Origin: Hahella sp. KA22
GTDB taxonomy: Bacteria; Pseudomonadota; Gammaproteobacteria; Pseudomonadales; Oleiphilaceae
Direction: 5' to 3'
Assembly (NCBI RefSeq): GCF_004135205.1
Contig: NZ_CP035490.1
Coordinates: forward strand, 2,745,501-2,809,500
Length of the DNA stretch: 64,000 nt
How positions within the stretch are numbered: position 1 is the first letter of the stretch; every line of letters begins with the position of its first letter. Made by a program: the position numbers and the translations under genes. The notes below the pieces were generated by a model. The model worked only from the letters and a program-made list of their open reading frames with translations. It was not told where the DNA came from and did not search any database. Positions 19,125 through 29,705 of this stretch are shown in pieces.

Positions 19125-19153
19125 TTGACACTCCTTGGGGTGATCAGTACTAT
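19125..19153 (+). promoter_or_regulatory. Sigma-70 promoter of the tRNA-Val/Asp cluster
   Basis: TTGACA (19125-19130) and TACTAT (19148-19153) are separated by 17 bases, close to the vegetative consensus. They are followed by a GCGC discriminator, as expected for a growth-rate-controlled stable-RNA promoter. The first tRNA begins 77 bases further on. Confidence 0.88.
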
Positions 19154-19229
19154 GCGCATCGTCTTCACGGGGCAGCCAAGCGGTTCGCAAGGTTGATTCG
19201 GAAGCGCCTCTTGATTCAGAGTGACGTGG

Positions 19230-19305
19230 GGGTGGTTAGCTCAGCTGGGAGAGCATCGCCCTTACAAGGCGAGGGTCGCAGGTTCGATCCCTGCACCACC
19301 CACCA
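19230..19305 (+). tRNA. tRNA-Val (TAC), copy 1
   Basis: The acceptor arm GGGTGGT/ACCACCC, the D-arm, the anticodon arm TCGCC-CTTACAA-GGCGA and the TTCGATC T-loop all fold, and CCA is encoded. The anticodon is TAC. It is the first of four tandem genes. Confidence 0.98.
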
Positions 19306-19325
19306 AATTCTGAAATAGAGATCGC

Positions 19326-19402
19326 GGAGCGGTAGTTCAGTCGGTTAGAATACCGGCCTGTCACGCCGGGGGTCGCGGGTTCGAGTCCCGTCCGCTCCGC
19401 CA
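19326..19402 (+). tRNA. tRNA-Asp (GTC), copy 1
   Basis: The acceptor arm GGAGCGG/CCGCTCC, anticodon loop CTGTCAC (anticodon GTC), G discriminator and encoded CCA identify tRNA-Asp. It lies 20 bases after the tRNA-Val gene in the same transcript. Confidence 0.98.
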
Positions 19403-19438
19403 ATTTCTACTTGATCAAGAGCCAGTTCATCTGGAACT

Positions 19439-19514
19439 GGGTGGTTAGCTCAGCTGGGAGAGCATCGCCCTTACAAGGCGAGGGTCGCAGGTTCGATCCC
19501 TGCACCACCCACCA
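19439..19514 (+). tRNA. tRNA-Val (TAC), copy 2
   Basis: The sequence is identical to copy 1 over the whole tRNA body. The flanking spacers differ, so only the mature tRNA is kept identical. Confidence 0.98.
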
Positions 19515-19538
19515 TCTTCCCCAAAGATGGATTTTCGC

Positions 19539-19615
19539 GGAGCGGTAGTTCAGTCGGTTAGAATACCGGCCTGTCACGCCGGGGGTCGCGGGTTCGAGTC
19601 CCGTCCGCTCCGCCA
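19539..19615 (+). tRNA. tRNA-Asp (GTC), copy 2
   Basis: The sequence is identical to copy 1 of tRNA-Asp. It is the last gene of the Val-Asp-Val-Asp array; a T-rich stretch follows, but no strong hairpin. Confidence 0.98.
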
Positions 19616-19778
19616 ACTCTTCCCTTCATATTCCTCTTGTTTTAACTTCATATCTTAATTTTCTGATTTCAATCACTCATTTGTTTTCCTTTCAGAATTA
19701 TTCTGTTTTTTCTCTGTCATCATCCTGACATACCTGTTTGATACCTTGGACGATAACCATTAGCAAGGAGCCGTAACC

Positions 19779-19865
19779 GTGCAAGAATATATCGACGACC
19801 TCATTGATGTTGACTACGAAGAGTTTGATGACGACGAATTCGTCGATGACGCCGTAGAGCTTTAA
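19779..19865 (+). CDS. Very small acidic protein (28 residues)
   Basis: A GTG start preceded by AAGGAG (nine bases upstream) opens a 29-codon frame ending at TAA. The product is extremely acidic: 14 of 28 residues are Asp or Glu and there is no Lys or Arg. The pattern is VQEYIDDLIDVDYEEFDDD and onward. A clean ribosome-binding site and repeated GAC/GAT and GAA/GAG choice argue for translation. It lies between the tRNA array and the convergent AraC-type gene. A palindrome CAGAAT-T-ATTCTG (19693-19705) is upstream. No family is recognised; a DNA-mimic or metal-binding peptide is speculation. Confidence 0.5.
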   Translation: MQEYIDDLIDVDYEEFDDDEFVDDAVEL

Positions 19866-19887
19866 TTCAGTCTCTTGTTAGTCTCGC

Positions 19888-20943
19888 TCAGGCATCTTCG
19901 TCTGCAGCTATATCTCCGTCCGTTCGGCCAGAAGTGTGCTGGTCCTTGAACGGTTTCGGGTTGACGCCAAACCACCTCTTAAATGCCCTATGAAATGCTG
20001 CTGGTGAGGAAAAGCCCAGTAGATAGGCTATCTCGCCAATCGTTAAGTCTGTGGCTTTGAGATAGGTCGCCGCAACCTGCTTGCGAGTCTCGTCCAGAAC
20101 TTGTTGAAACTGAACGCCTTCCTTTTTTAATCGTCTTTGTAGCGTCCACTCCGATAGACCGAGTTGCTTGGCTGTTTCGGTGAGGCCCACTTCGCGCCCT
20201 TGCAGCATTGGCGTGATAATCTGCTTGACCCGTTCGGTCAGGCTGGTGGCCCCAACCAGGGTGGTGAGCTCCCGGTTGCAGATACTGACAATTTCGCTAT
20301 GTGTCGCCGGATTGGCGTAAATAGAAGGGAGTGACAGCGCTTCTTTTCTAAAAATCAGTGCGTTACGTGAGCGCCCGAACTTAACGGGACAATTGAAAGC
20401 TCGTTGATAATGCTGAGCGTAAGGCGGCGCCTCAAACTCGATTTCCACCTCTTTCAGTAATCGCTCCTGTCCGGTAATCCAGTGCGCCAGCGCGCTCCAT
20501 CCGCTGAGCAGACAATCCACTACGAAATAGTTGAACTCATTATAGGGGCTGATGGAATAAAACTGTGCGACGCCACTTTCTTCTGTCAGATAAAACCGGC
20601 TGCTGCCTCGCTTATTTACGCTGCTCAGGCTTTCATAGTGAATCCATAGCCGGATCGCCCGCTCAAGATTGGGACTGGTCATGGCGGCATAGCCGGATAG
20701 GCCCATATGGGAGATGCGTAGCGCTTGCCCCATGAATAATCCCAGTGCGGGCTGGTTGGCCGTGCTGATCAAGGCCTGCCCAATACGCATGAAGCGGGAT
20801 ATGCTAATGCGCGCCTTGGGGGAGGCGAGAGTCTCTGTCGTAACGCCGTATTCATTGAGGACAGGCATTGGGTCAACGTTAAGTCGGTGACAGGCTTCGC
20901 GCATTAGTTCTACGAAATTGACGGATATGTCGCCGAGCTGCAT
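19888..20943 (-). CDS. AraC family transcriptional regulator with Arabinose_bd-type N-domain
   Basis: The 351-residue protein has the N-terminal ligand-binding domain found in OruR-like AraC regulators (about residues 20-205) and a C-terminal double helix-turn-helix (about 240-335). The first recognition region is LTETAKQLGLSEWTLQRRLK. The second is LTIGEIAYLLGFSSPAAFHRAFKRWFG, split here by its turn at Gly-Phe. It is divergent from fadH, with 203 bases between the starts, so control of fadH and of itself is likely. The effector is unknown; a fatty acid or acyl-CoA derivative is an inference from the neighbour. The region between the genes has an inverted repeat CTGTC-TTGCAT-GACAG. Confidence 0.88.
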   Translation of the reverse strand: MQLGDISVNFVELMREACHRLNVDPMPVLNEYGVTTETLASPKARISISRFMRIGQALISTANQPALGLFMGQALRISHMGLSGYAAMTSPNLERAIRLWIHYESLSSVNKRGSSRFYLTEESGVAQFYSISPYNEFNYFVVDCLLSGWSALAHWITGQERLLKEVEIEFEAPPYAQHYQRAFNCPVKFGRSRNALIFRKEALSLPSIYANPATHSEIVSICNRELTTLVGATSLTERVKQIITPMLQGREVGLTETAKQLGLSEWTLQRRLKKEGVQFQQVLDETRKQVAATYLKATDLTIGEIAYLLGFSSPAAFHRAFKRWFGVNPKPFKDQHTSGRTDGDIAADEDA

Positions 20944-21068
20944 GGAGTTCCCTTTGGTGTGTTAAAAGTGATGAATGGGTGTATTTTATAGATAAAAAAA
21001 TGTTATCCAAGGGTATTGGCTGTCTTGCATGACAGAGCTAATTTATACGGCAAATCCCGTAGCCTTGA

Positions 21069-23195
<2,127 letters not shown>

Positions 23196-23207
23196 TCTCC
23201 TTTCTCT

Positions 23208-23279
23208 GGACTCAGTGAGCGCTGAGTCCATTCCAGCCTTTCATTTTTTGGTGCAAATCAGGTCGATTGGCCTGATTTG
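23208..23279 (+). terminator. Two successive hairpins after fadH
   Basis: GGACTCAG (23208-23215) pairs perfectly with CTGAGTCC (23222-23229). Then CAAATCAGG (23254-23262) pairs with CCTGATTTG (23271-23279). The first is followed after a few bases by TTTCATTTTTTGG. Together they probably end the fadH transcript. Confidence 0.6.
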
Positions 23280-23563
23280 TGCGCCCTTTCCCCCTCTGAG
23301 CGCGACCTGCCCAACTGACATTTCCAAGGTTGCGTGCTAAGTTTTCAACAGCTTCATTAATAATCAACGTATGCGCCGGAGCCGTTTTAAATGGCCCGGG
23401 AGCAAAAAAATGTTGGTGTTTAAACGCTTGGTAAGCGCTAACGAAACAATTTTCTGTTATTTTGGTGCGCTTACAAAAAATAACAACATCGACAATGGGC
23501 TTCTGGACAACGCAGCTTAAACAACAAGCAAAGAAAGAAGGGCTTATTATCTAGGACATTGGC
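23280..23563. other. Region upstream of the coiled-coil gene, with an interrupted inverted repeat
   Basis: GTAAGCGC (23431-23438) and GCGCTTAC (23467-23474) form a perfect 8-base inverted repeat separated by 28 AT-rich bases. This spacing suits a bipartite operator or a long stem. A 19-codon frame at 23495-23554 lacks a ribosome-binding site. No clear promoter is seen. Confidence 0.4.
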
Positions 23564-24880
23564 ATGCCCAAACCTCAAAAAGATGATATTTACGAAGCGG
23601 TTCTCTTCTTGGAGGATCAGTATGTAGCGCGGCAAATGCGCTATTCGGAATTTGAGGCCATATTGGACGGCGTGGTTGCTCTGAATGATCTGGCTGATAC
23701 GGAAATAACAGCGGTCTATGCAGAGCTGAACAAACAGTTGATACCACGAGCGCTGGTATTTTTTACGGTCTATTTCGACGAGGAAGGCATCGCGGATTCG
23801 GAGTGGAACGTGCCGCTGAAGCGGTTGGCGAAAATTTCCGGTTCCGGCCCGGATCTCGGCGCAGGTCCTATACGGCTCGCGTGTCGCAGTCAATGCGCTA
23901 TCTCCTGGCATCAGCGGGATTTGTGGGACCCGGACATGAAGCCGGGCGGCAATGACTTTCAGGTGATTAAAAAATCCCTGCAGGAAAACCGCCTGGGCTT
24001 TGAAGTAGTTGGTGAAGTGGTTGAGGAGGAAGAGGATATTCCTGTCCTGACTCCCACTCAGGTTGCGTCGCAACCGGCGGCGTCCGCGTCTGCGCTGGAA
24101 GAGCAGGAGCGTATTCATCGTACGAAACTGGCGCGCTTGCTGAAAGCGCAGCGCTTGCGCATCAAGACGTTGAACAGTCAGCACGAAGCGGAAATTGAAG
24201 AGCTCAACCGGCAGCACCGGTTGGAGATGCAGGCGCTGAAGACCAAAGTGCAGGATATGGAGCAAAGCCTCCAGCACACCAAGGTGCTTTACGATCAGAC
24301 CAAAATCAAACTGCAGAAGCGCAGCGATCAATACCTGTCTTTGCAAGAGGAAATGGTGCAGTTCAAGAAGCGTCAATCCATGCTGGAGAAAGAACTCAGC
24401 AAGGGAGACGGTGGCGAAGAAGCGGAGCGCCTGCGTCAGCGTCTGGAAAGCGAACTGACGATTGTGAAAGAGCAATTACAGCGTCGCGAGGCGGAGCTGG
24501 TGTATCGCGATGAGCGTGAGGAGCAGCTGCGCCAGGAGATTCAAACCCTGAAGGATGAATCTGAGGATGGCGGTGGAGATATTCTCAATAAGCTGTCCGA
24601 GCTGGATGTGGTCTTTGTGGTGTATCACCCTGGTGCGGGTCATATTACGATCCCGGCGAAAGATGTTTTGCGCTACATACAGAATCCAGTCTCCTATGCG
24701 GCGGAGCGTTGCTTTGTAACGGAGCGGCACTACAAAGAGTGGTTGGACCACTACGAAAACGCAGTATGCGAACACGAAATTCCCGGTAAGGGACTGTGTG
24801 GCGAGAGCGTCCCTCGTGTGACTGTGCCCGCTGAGTTCGTTGCAGGCGAAAGCAACCGTTGCGAGAAGCATCAAGAATAG
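23564..24880 (+). CDS. Coiled-coil protein of unknown function
   Basis: The 438-residue soluble protein has three parts. The N-terminal domain is globular (about 1-150; YEAVLFLEDQYVARQMRYSEF). The central coiled coil is long and charged (about 175-345, rich in Glu, Gln, Lys, Arg). The C-terminal domain (about 350-438) contains four cysteines (ERCFV, ENAVCEHEIPGKGLC, NRCEKH) that could bind a metal. There is no signal peptide. The next gene starts three bases after its stop, so they are co-transcribed. Similar proteins are, as far as I recall, conserved but unnamed in marine gammaproteobacteria. Function unknown. Confidence 0.7.
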   Translation: MPKPQKDDIYEAVLFLEDQYVARQMRYSEFEAILDGVVALNDLADTEITAVYAELNKQLIPRALVFFTVYFDEEGIADSEWNVPLKRLAKISGSGPDLGAGPIRLACRSQCAISWHQRDLWDPDMKPGGNDFQVIKKSLQENRLGFEVVGEVVEEEEDIPVLTPTQVASQPAASASALEEQERIHRTKLARLLKAQRLRIKTLNSQHEAEIEELNRQHRLEMQALKTKVQDMEQSLQHTKVLYDQTKIKLQKRSDQYLSLQEEMVQFKKRQSMLEKELSKGDGGEEAERLRQRLESELTIVKEQLQRREAELVYRDEREEQLRQEIQTLKDESEDGGGDILNKLSELDVVFVVYHPGAGHITIPAKDVLRYIQNPVSYAAERCFVTERHYKEWLDHYENAVCEHEIPGKGLCGESVPRVTVPAEFVAGESNRCEKHQE

Positions 24881-24883
24881 TTC

Positions 24884-25825
24884 GTGTCCTCTCTGCAGTA
24901 TCAACCCGATTGCGTCATTCAACCGCTCAGTCACCCTGTGGCTGAGCGCGCTGGCGTTCGCCTGTGGATGGTGCGGGGCGATTTGATTCATGAGTCGGTA
25001 TCCGGCAACAAGTGGTTCAAACTCAAATACAGCCTGCTGGAAGCGAAGCGAAGCCAAGCGTCGGGATTGTTGAGCTTCGGCGGCGCCTATTCCAACCATT
25101 TGCATGCGCTCGCCGCAGCGGGCTGTATGCTGAATATCCCCACCTTTGGCGTTGTGCGCGGCGCATGGCGGCGTGAGCTGACGCCAACTCTGCAGGATGC
25201 CCAAAAGTGGGGGATGCGCTTGCTGTTCGTTAGCAACGAGGCGTATCGCCGCAAAGATGATCCTGCCTGGGTGGAGGAAAGCATTGCGGGCTGGAAGCTG
25301 TCAGAGCTTATCGCTACGCAAAAGCTGATGGTTATCCCTGAAGGCGGGAGCAATACGTTGGCGTTAAAGGGCGTTTCTGAGTGGGCGCAGCAAATCTATT
25401 CCTACTTTCCCTCGGCTCCCGCATCCATATTCTTGCCTTGCGGCACCGGCGGTACGATGGCGGGGTTTGTCGCCGCTCACTCACATCATGAGGTGGTCGG
25501 TGTGCCTGTGTTGCGCGCCGGCGACTCTATTGCAGCTAAGATCGATGAGTTGCTGGTTTTGAATAACCAGCAACCAGAAACCTGTTTTCGCTTTATGCAA
25601 GGTTATGAGTTTAGCGGCTACGCCAAGACCAGCCCCGAGCTGATGGCCTTCATTCAAACATTTTTCGATCACACAGGCGTTGGTTTGGAGCCTGTCTACA
25701 CAGGGAAGATGGCGTATGCGGCGCTGGAGTGGTTGCGCCGAGGCGAGGCTCCTAGAGGTTCAGACGTTGTGCTGGTGCATACCGGTGGCATGCAAGGCGC
25801 GCGGGGCTTTGTCGAGCAACTTTAA
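24884..25825 (+). CDS. PLP-dependent deaminase / D-cysteine desulfhydrase-like protein
   Basis: The 313-residue protein belongs to the fold-type II PLP family of ACC deaminase and D-cysteine desulfhydrase. The PLP-binding lysine is Lys43 in SGNKWFKLKY. The phosphate-binding Gly-rich loop is LPCGTGGTMAGF. SFGGAYSNHLHALAAAG and PEGGSN are further family motifs. The substrate cannot be read from the sequence; D-cysteine or another small D- or cyclic amino acid is possible, and true ACC deaminase is less likely. The start is a GTG three bases after the coiled-coil gene. It converges with the DUF1853 gene nine bases away. Confidence 0.82.
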   Translation: MSSLQYQPDCVIQPLSHPVAERAGVRLWMVRGDLIHESVSGNKWFKLKYSLLEAKRSQASGLLSFGGAYSNHLHALAAAGCMLNIPTFGVVRGAWRRELTPTLQDAQKWGMRLLFVSNEAYRRKDDPAWVEESIAGWKLSELIATQKLMVIPEGGSNTLALKGVSEWAQQIYSYFPSAPASIFLPCGTGGTMAGFVAAHSHHEVVGVPVLRAGDSIAAKIDELLVLNNQQPETCFRFMQGYEFSGYAKTSPELMAFIQTFFDHTGVGLEPVYTGKMAYAALEWLRRGEAPRGSDVVLVHTGGMQGARGFVEQL

Positions 25826-25834
25826 CTCCTTCTG

Positions 25835-26755
25835 CTAGTTGTTCAATGTAGTTCTTGCTGATTCCGCCCAGTTGTCGCTAACGACAAAATATCGGGCGGT
25901 TTCCAGCCATCCTCCCGCCGGCGATTCAGCCAATGCGATCAACATCTGTGGACGATTGTTCCCTTCTGTAGAGTTCAATTCGCGGTATAACTGTTCCCAG
26001 CTCATGGCTGGGGTCTGGTCGTCGGGGTGTATTGCAAGGGGTGATAGCCAGTGTGATTTTGGAGTGAGTATCCAGTTTGTGGCTGTTTCCTCCAATTGGG
26101 GCAGGGCGCTGACAGGCAGCCAGCCGCCGCGTAAGTGGTCAGGGGCGGCGAGGGTGGATGGCGTCACGCTGTCTGGGTCAATTAGGGGATAGAACAGATA
26201 GCCTTTCATAACGATCTGACGGCCGATTTCGTTAATGCCCAGATGCGCCAGCTCTTGCCTGGCTTCGGGCGTTTCCGAGAGTAAAATCTGGCTGCTGAGC
26301 AGCTTGTCCAGCTTAAGATCCAGTCGATCCAGGTAATTGGGGCCGAACCAATGGGCGTCGCCGCCTTTCGCCGAGGGCGTCGATAAACCGAGGTAATATT
26401 TGATGGCGACTTCCTGATGGACATAATTGCCTTCGGGGTTCTGCAGGATAAAATCAAACTCGCCGTAAGTCTTCTTACGGTCTTTCACTTGCAAGCCGTG
26501 GGCAATCACGCGCCAGGCGCTAAGTCGCTCGACGCCGAAGCGCCAAAGCGATTCAAAGTAAGGGCCCAGAAAGCGGCTTTTTAAGGCTTTCTCCATGTTT
26601 AGCAGGTCCATGGTCAGCGTCCGGTCGGCGCCGTTCAGCGCTATGGGCGCCTGGCGGTCAAACTGTGTTGGCTCCATACCAGGAATGGCGGCCAACACCG
26701 GGCTATTACAAGTCCACTGTAAATCTCTGAGCAGTTGTTGTGGCGTTCGCTTCAC
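25835..26755 (-). CDS. DUF1853 family protein
   Basis: The 306-residue protein carries the features of DUF1853: an N-terminal RTPQQLLRDLQWTCNSPVL, the central KKTYGEFDFIL and HQEVAIKYYLG, and HWFGPNYLDRLDLKLDKL. The Glu-Phe-Asp and Glu-Val-Ala-Ile-Lys pattern resembles a PD-(D/E)XK nuclease core, which makes a nuclease-like fold a reasonable inference. No biochemical role is established. It is divergent from nadK, an arrangement I recall from Pseudomonas. Confidence 0.85.
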   Translation of the reverse strand: MKRTPQQLLRDLQWTCNSPVLAAIPGMEPTQFDRQAPIALNGADRTLTMDLLNMEKALKSRFLGPYFESLWRFGVERLSAWRVIAHGLQVKDRKKTYGEFDFILQNPEGNYVHQEVAIKYYLGLSTPSAKGGDAHWFGPNYLDRLDLKLDKLLSSQILLSETPEARQELAHLGINEIGRQIVMKGYLFYPLIDPDSVTPSTLAAPDHLRGGWLPVSALPQLEETATNWILTPKSHWLSPLAIHPDDQTPAMSWEQLYRELNSTEGNNRPQMLIALAESPAGGWLETARYFVVSDNWAESARTTLNN

Positions 26756-26925
26756 AAATTAAACTTCCGTTAGTACCCCTGTCGGCGCTTTGGTCGTCGA
26801 GCGCAGTCACAGACTGGGCTGCAGCGGGGCGCGCGGGTGAGGAAAAAGACAAAAACCGCCCGTTGGGCGCATACAAGCCGGGGCAGTTTGGGTAACATAA
26901 CAAAAACGCTTGATTAAGGGCATGT

Positions 26926-27816
26926 ATGGAACAGTTTCGTAATATCGGTTTGCTGGGCCGGATGGGCAGCGTACAGGTGGTGGAGACGCTGAAGCGGCTC
27001 AAAAACTATCTGGTCGGCGAAGGTTACGCGGTGATCCTGGAAGAAGCTACCGCAGCGGTGTTGCCAGGACATAACGTGCAGGTGTCCAGCAAGAAAATGC
27101 TGGGAGAAATCTGTGACCTGGTGATTGTGGTCGGCGGCGATGGCAGCTTGCTGGGCGCAGCGCGCGCGCTGGCCGGGTGCAATGTGCCGGTGCTCGGCGT
27201 TAATCGCGGCAGGCTGGGCTTTCTCACTGATATTACGCCGACGGAAATGGAGCCTCAGCTGGCGGAAGTGCTGTCTGGCAAGTATGTCGAAGAATCACGC
27301 TTCCTGTTGGACGCCTACGTCAAGCGCAATGGCGAGCCTGTGGGCTATGGATGCGGCCTGAATGACATTGTTCTGCACCCTGGCAAGTCCACCCGTATGA
27401 TTGGGTTTGATCTTTATATTGAAGGACAGTTCGTCAACAGCCAGCGTTCCGACGGACTGATCGTTTCCACGCCGACCGGCTCCACGGCCTACGCGTTGTC
27501 TGCAGGCGGTCCGATCATGCATCCGCGTCTGGACGCTATCGTGCTGGTGCCCATGTTTCCCCATACCCTGAGCAGCCGTCCGATTGTGGTGGACGGCAAC
27601 AGCGAAATTAAGATCATTATCGGCGATTACAACGAAACCTATCCTCATGTCAGTTGCGATGGGCAGACGCACGTCACGTGCGCGCCGGGGGATACGGTCA
27701 CGATTTGTAAGAAGCCGCAGAAGCTGCGTCTGATTCATCCCATGAACCATAATTTCTATCAGATCTGCCGGGATAAACTGGGCTGGTCAAGCAGTAGAGA
27801 TCAGGGAGGGCAGTAG
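26926..27816 (+). CDS. nadK: NAD kinase
   Basis: The 296-residue cytoplasmic enzyme phosphorylates NAD to NADP. The diagnostic GGDGS motif is at residues 70-74. The conserved GRLGFLTDI, GLNDIVLH, SDGLIVSTPTGSTAYALSAGGPI and HTLSSRPIVV segments follow. It begins a run of same-direction genes (phosphatase four bases after its stop, then rhomboid protease), so it heads an operon. Length is usual for proteobacterial NadK. Confidence 0.97.
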   Translation: MEQFRNIGLLGRMGSVQVVETLKRLKNYLVGEGYAVILEEATAAVLPGHNVQVSSKKMLGEICDLVIVVGGDGSLLGAARALAGCNVPVLGVNRGRLGFLTDITPTEMEPQLAEVLSGKYVEESRFLLDAYVKRNGEPVGYGCGLNDIVLHPGKSTRMIGFDLYIEGQFVNSQRSDGLIVSTPTGSTAYALSAGGPIMHPRLDAIVLVPMFPHTLSSRPIVVDGNSEIKIIIGDYNETYPHVSCDGQTHVTCAPGDTVTICKKPQKLRLIHPMNHNFYQICRDKLGWSSSRDQGGQ

Positions 27817-27820
27817 TCTA

Positions 27821-28810
27821 ATGTCCGAGAGCCAGAAGTACCGAGGCTTTGACTTCATCGGCGATGTCCACGGATGCGCCAGAACGCTGGAGGCATTGCT
27901 GGAGAAGCTCGACTACCGGAAGATCAACGGCGTATACAGTCATAAGCATCGTCAGGCGGTTTACGTTGGCGATATCGTCGACCGCGGCCCCCGTATCCGA
28001 GAGGCGCTGCATATTGTGCGGGATATGGTGGAGCACGGCAGCGCGCGCATTGTCATGGGAAATCATGAGTACAACGCCCTGGGCTATTGCACCCGGGCCC
28101 GCCCGGGCAGCGCTCATACCTATTTGCGTGAGCATACGCCCCGTCATGAGCGTTTGATTCGGGAAACGCTGGATCAGTTCGCAAATTACGGGCATGAATG
28201 GAATGAGTTTCTTGAATGGTTCATGACGCTGCCGCTGGTGATTGACGATCAGTGTTTTCGGGTTGTGCACGCATGCTGGGATCATGATCTGATTTCACAG
28301 TTCCTGGAGCATCATCCTGATGGTCTTATCACGGAAGACTTTCTGCATGCCTCCACCGTGCGCGACAGTTTTGCCGGCCATGTGATGGACCGTTTGTTGC
28401 GCGGCACGGATATGAAACTTCCGGATGGTATGTCTATTCGCAGCAGTGATGGCTTCGTTCGCACCGCATTTCGCACCAAGTTCTGGAAGGCGGAGCCTGA
28501 AACCTACGGCGACGTCGTGTTTCAGCCGGACGCTCTGCCTGACGAAGTGGCGGAAAGACGCTTGTCAGAGCGAGAGCGGCGCATGCTGTTGTTTTATGGT
28601 CTGGAAGAGCCGCCCTTGTTCGTCGGACATTACTGGCTGCAAGGCGCGCCGCGTCCTATTCGTCCCAATATCGCCTGCCTGGATTACAGTGCAGTGAAGT
28701 ACGGCAAGCTGGTGTCCTATCGGCTCGAAGCGGGAGCCCGCAAACTGACGGCGGACAATTTTGTCTGGGTCGATGTCATGCGTGAAGCGGGGGGCGCCGC
28801 CGGGCGCTGA
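27821..28810 (+). CDS. Metallophosphoesterase (calcineurin-like / PPP-like)
   Basis: The 329-residue protein has the three metallophosphatase motifs: GDVHG at 14-18, GDIVDRG at 50-56 and GNHE at 80-83. Further metal histidines are likely in VVHACWDHD and VGHYWLQG. These coordinate a di-metal centre that hydrolyses phosphoester or dinucleotide substrates. It resembles ApaH/PrpE-type and protein-phosphatase-type enzymes, but the substrate cannot be assigned. It lies four bases after nadK and four bases before the rhomboid gene, so all three are one operon. Confidence 0.9.
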   Translation: MSESQKYRGFDFIGDVHGCARTLEALLEKLDYRKINGVYSHKHRQAVYVGDIVDRGPRIREALHIVRDMVEHGSARIVMGNHEYNALGYCTRARPGSAHTYLREHTPRHERLIRETLDQFANYGHEWNEFLEWFMTLPLVIDDQCFRVVHACWDHDLISQFLEHHPDGLITEDFLHASTVRDSFAGHVMDRLLRGTDMKLPDGMSIRSSDGFVRTAFRTKFWKAEPETYGDVVFQPDALPDEVAERRLSERERRMLLFYGLEEPPLFVGHYWLQGAPRPIRPNIACLDYSAVKYGKLVSYRLEAGARKLTADNFVWVDVMREAGGAAGR

Positions 28811-28814
28811 GCAT

Positions 28815-29705
28815 ATGGAGAAAGTTTGCGATATCCCAATCGAAGAAGACATTGAGTCGTTGTATCGCTATCTGCGCAGCAGGGGCGTTGCGATATGGGT
28901 CACCGAGAATGAAGGCCGGCAGGAAATATGGGTTAAAGATCCCGCCGCCAAACCTGTCGTGCTGGACTGTTATCAGCGCTTCAAAGAAGATCCTGGCGTT
29001 CGCGAGCGACTGGATGAGGCTGTAAGCGGGCAACCGCAGCCCAATGGCAACAGTCTGACAATGCAGTTTAAGCCTTTTCCCTGTATCGCGTGGTTACTGC
29101 TGACCTTGCTGGCGGCGGCTTTGTATACTGGCTTCGGCGACTTTCAGAGCAGTCGTTATTTCTTCATTATTGATCGTTTCCAGTTGCCCTATGGGGACTT
29201 GCCCTCCCGCGTGCAGTCCTTGTTGTTTACGCTGCAGAAAGGGGAGTGGTGGCGTCTGCTGTCTCCCGCATGGTTGCACTTGGGGCTGGCGCACTGGCTG
29301 TTTAACTCTCTTGCATTGTGGATATTCGGGCGCTCTCTGGAAGTCTTGTTTAGCCGAGGCGGATTCGTTTCGTTCATTCTGGGGGCGGCGATCTTCAGTA
29401 ATCTCGCTCAATATCTGGTGGCGGGGCCTGCGTTTGGAGGTTTCTCCGGCGTTGCTTACGCCTTGGTTGGCGCACATGCGGCGGGTTGGGCGTTAGCGCC
29501 GGGTATGCGGATGTGGGCGCCTTCCGCGATGGTGATTTTCAGTATTGTGTGGATGTTGGCGGGGATGTTGGGCGTCTCTGATCAATTTGGCGTGTCGTTC
29601 GCCAATACCGCGCACTTCGTCGGCTTTTGGTTTGGCTTGACGTCAATGGCGTTGTGGCTAAAAACAAGTGGAAAAAAAGACGGGGAAGGCATCAGCGGAG
29701 CATAA
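28815..29705 (+). CDS. glpG: Rhomboid intramembrane serine protease (GlpG-like)
   Basis: The ATG at 28815 gives 296 residues and lies four bases after the previous stop. A soluble cytoplasmic domain (about 1-75) is like that of GlpG. Six membrane segments follow from about residue 88. The catalytic serine is Ser211 in GGFSGVAYAL and the histidine is His267 in the AHF motif. Asn164 and His160 (AHWLFN) form the oxyanion side. These equal Ser201, His254, Asn154 and His150 of E. coli GlpG. It cleaves membrane-embedded substrates, which are unknown here. A candidate small RNA is read from the opposite strand just beyond, overlapping the end of the gene. Confidence 0.92.
   Translation: MEKVCDIPIEEDIESLYRYLRSRGVAIWVTENEGRQEIWVKDPAAKPVVLDCYQRFKEDPGVRERLDEAVSGQPQPNGNSLTMQFKPFPCIAWLLLTLLAAALYTGFGDFQSSRYFFIIDRFQLPYGDLPSRVQSLLFTLQKGEWWRLLSPAWLHLGLAHWLFNSLALWIFGRSLEVLFSRGGFVSFILGAAIFSNLAQYLVAGPAFGGFSGVAYALVGAHAAGWALAPGMRMWAPSAMVIFSIVWMLAGMLGVSDQFGVSFANTAHFVGFWFGLTSMALWLKTSGKKDGEGISGA

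Noticed and set aside
23495-23554. 19-residue leader peptide
   Set aside because: No ribosome-binding site and no amino-acid bias suggesting attenuation.
23471-24475. 334-codon open frame opposite the coiled-coil gene
   Set aside because: Low-complexity His/Leu/Gln-rich translation caused by the repetitive coiled-coil codons; no start signals.
24884-25825. Confident assignment as ACC deaminase
   Set aside because: The fold and PLP lysine are clear, but residues that set ACC specificity cannot be judged by eye; kept as family-level call.
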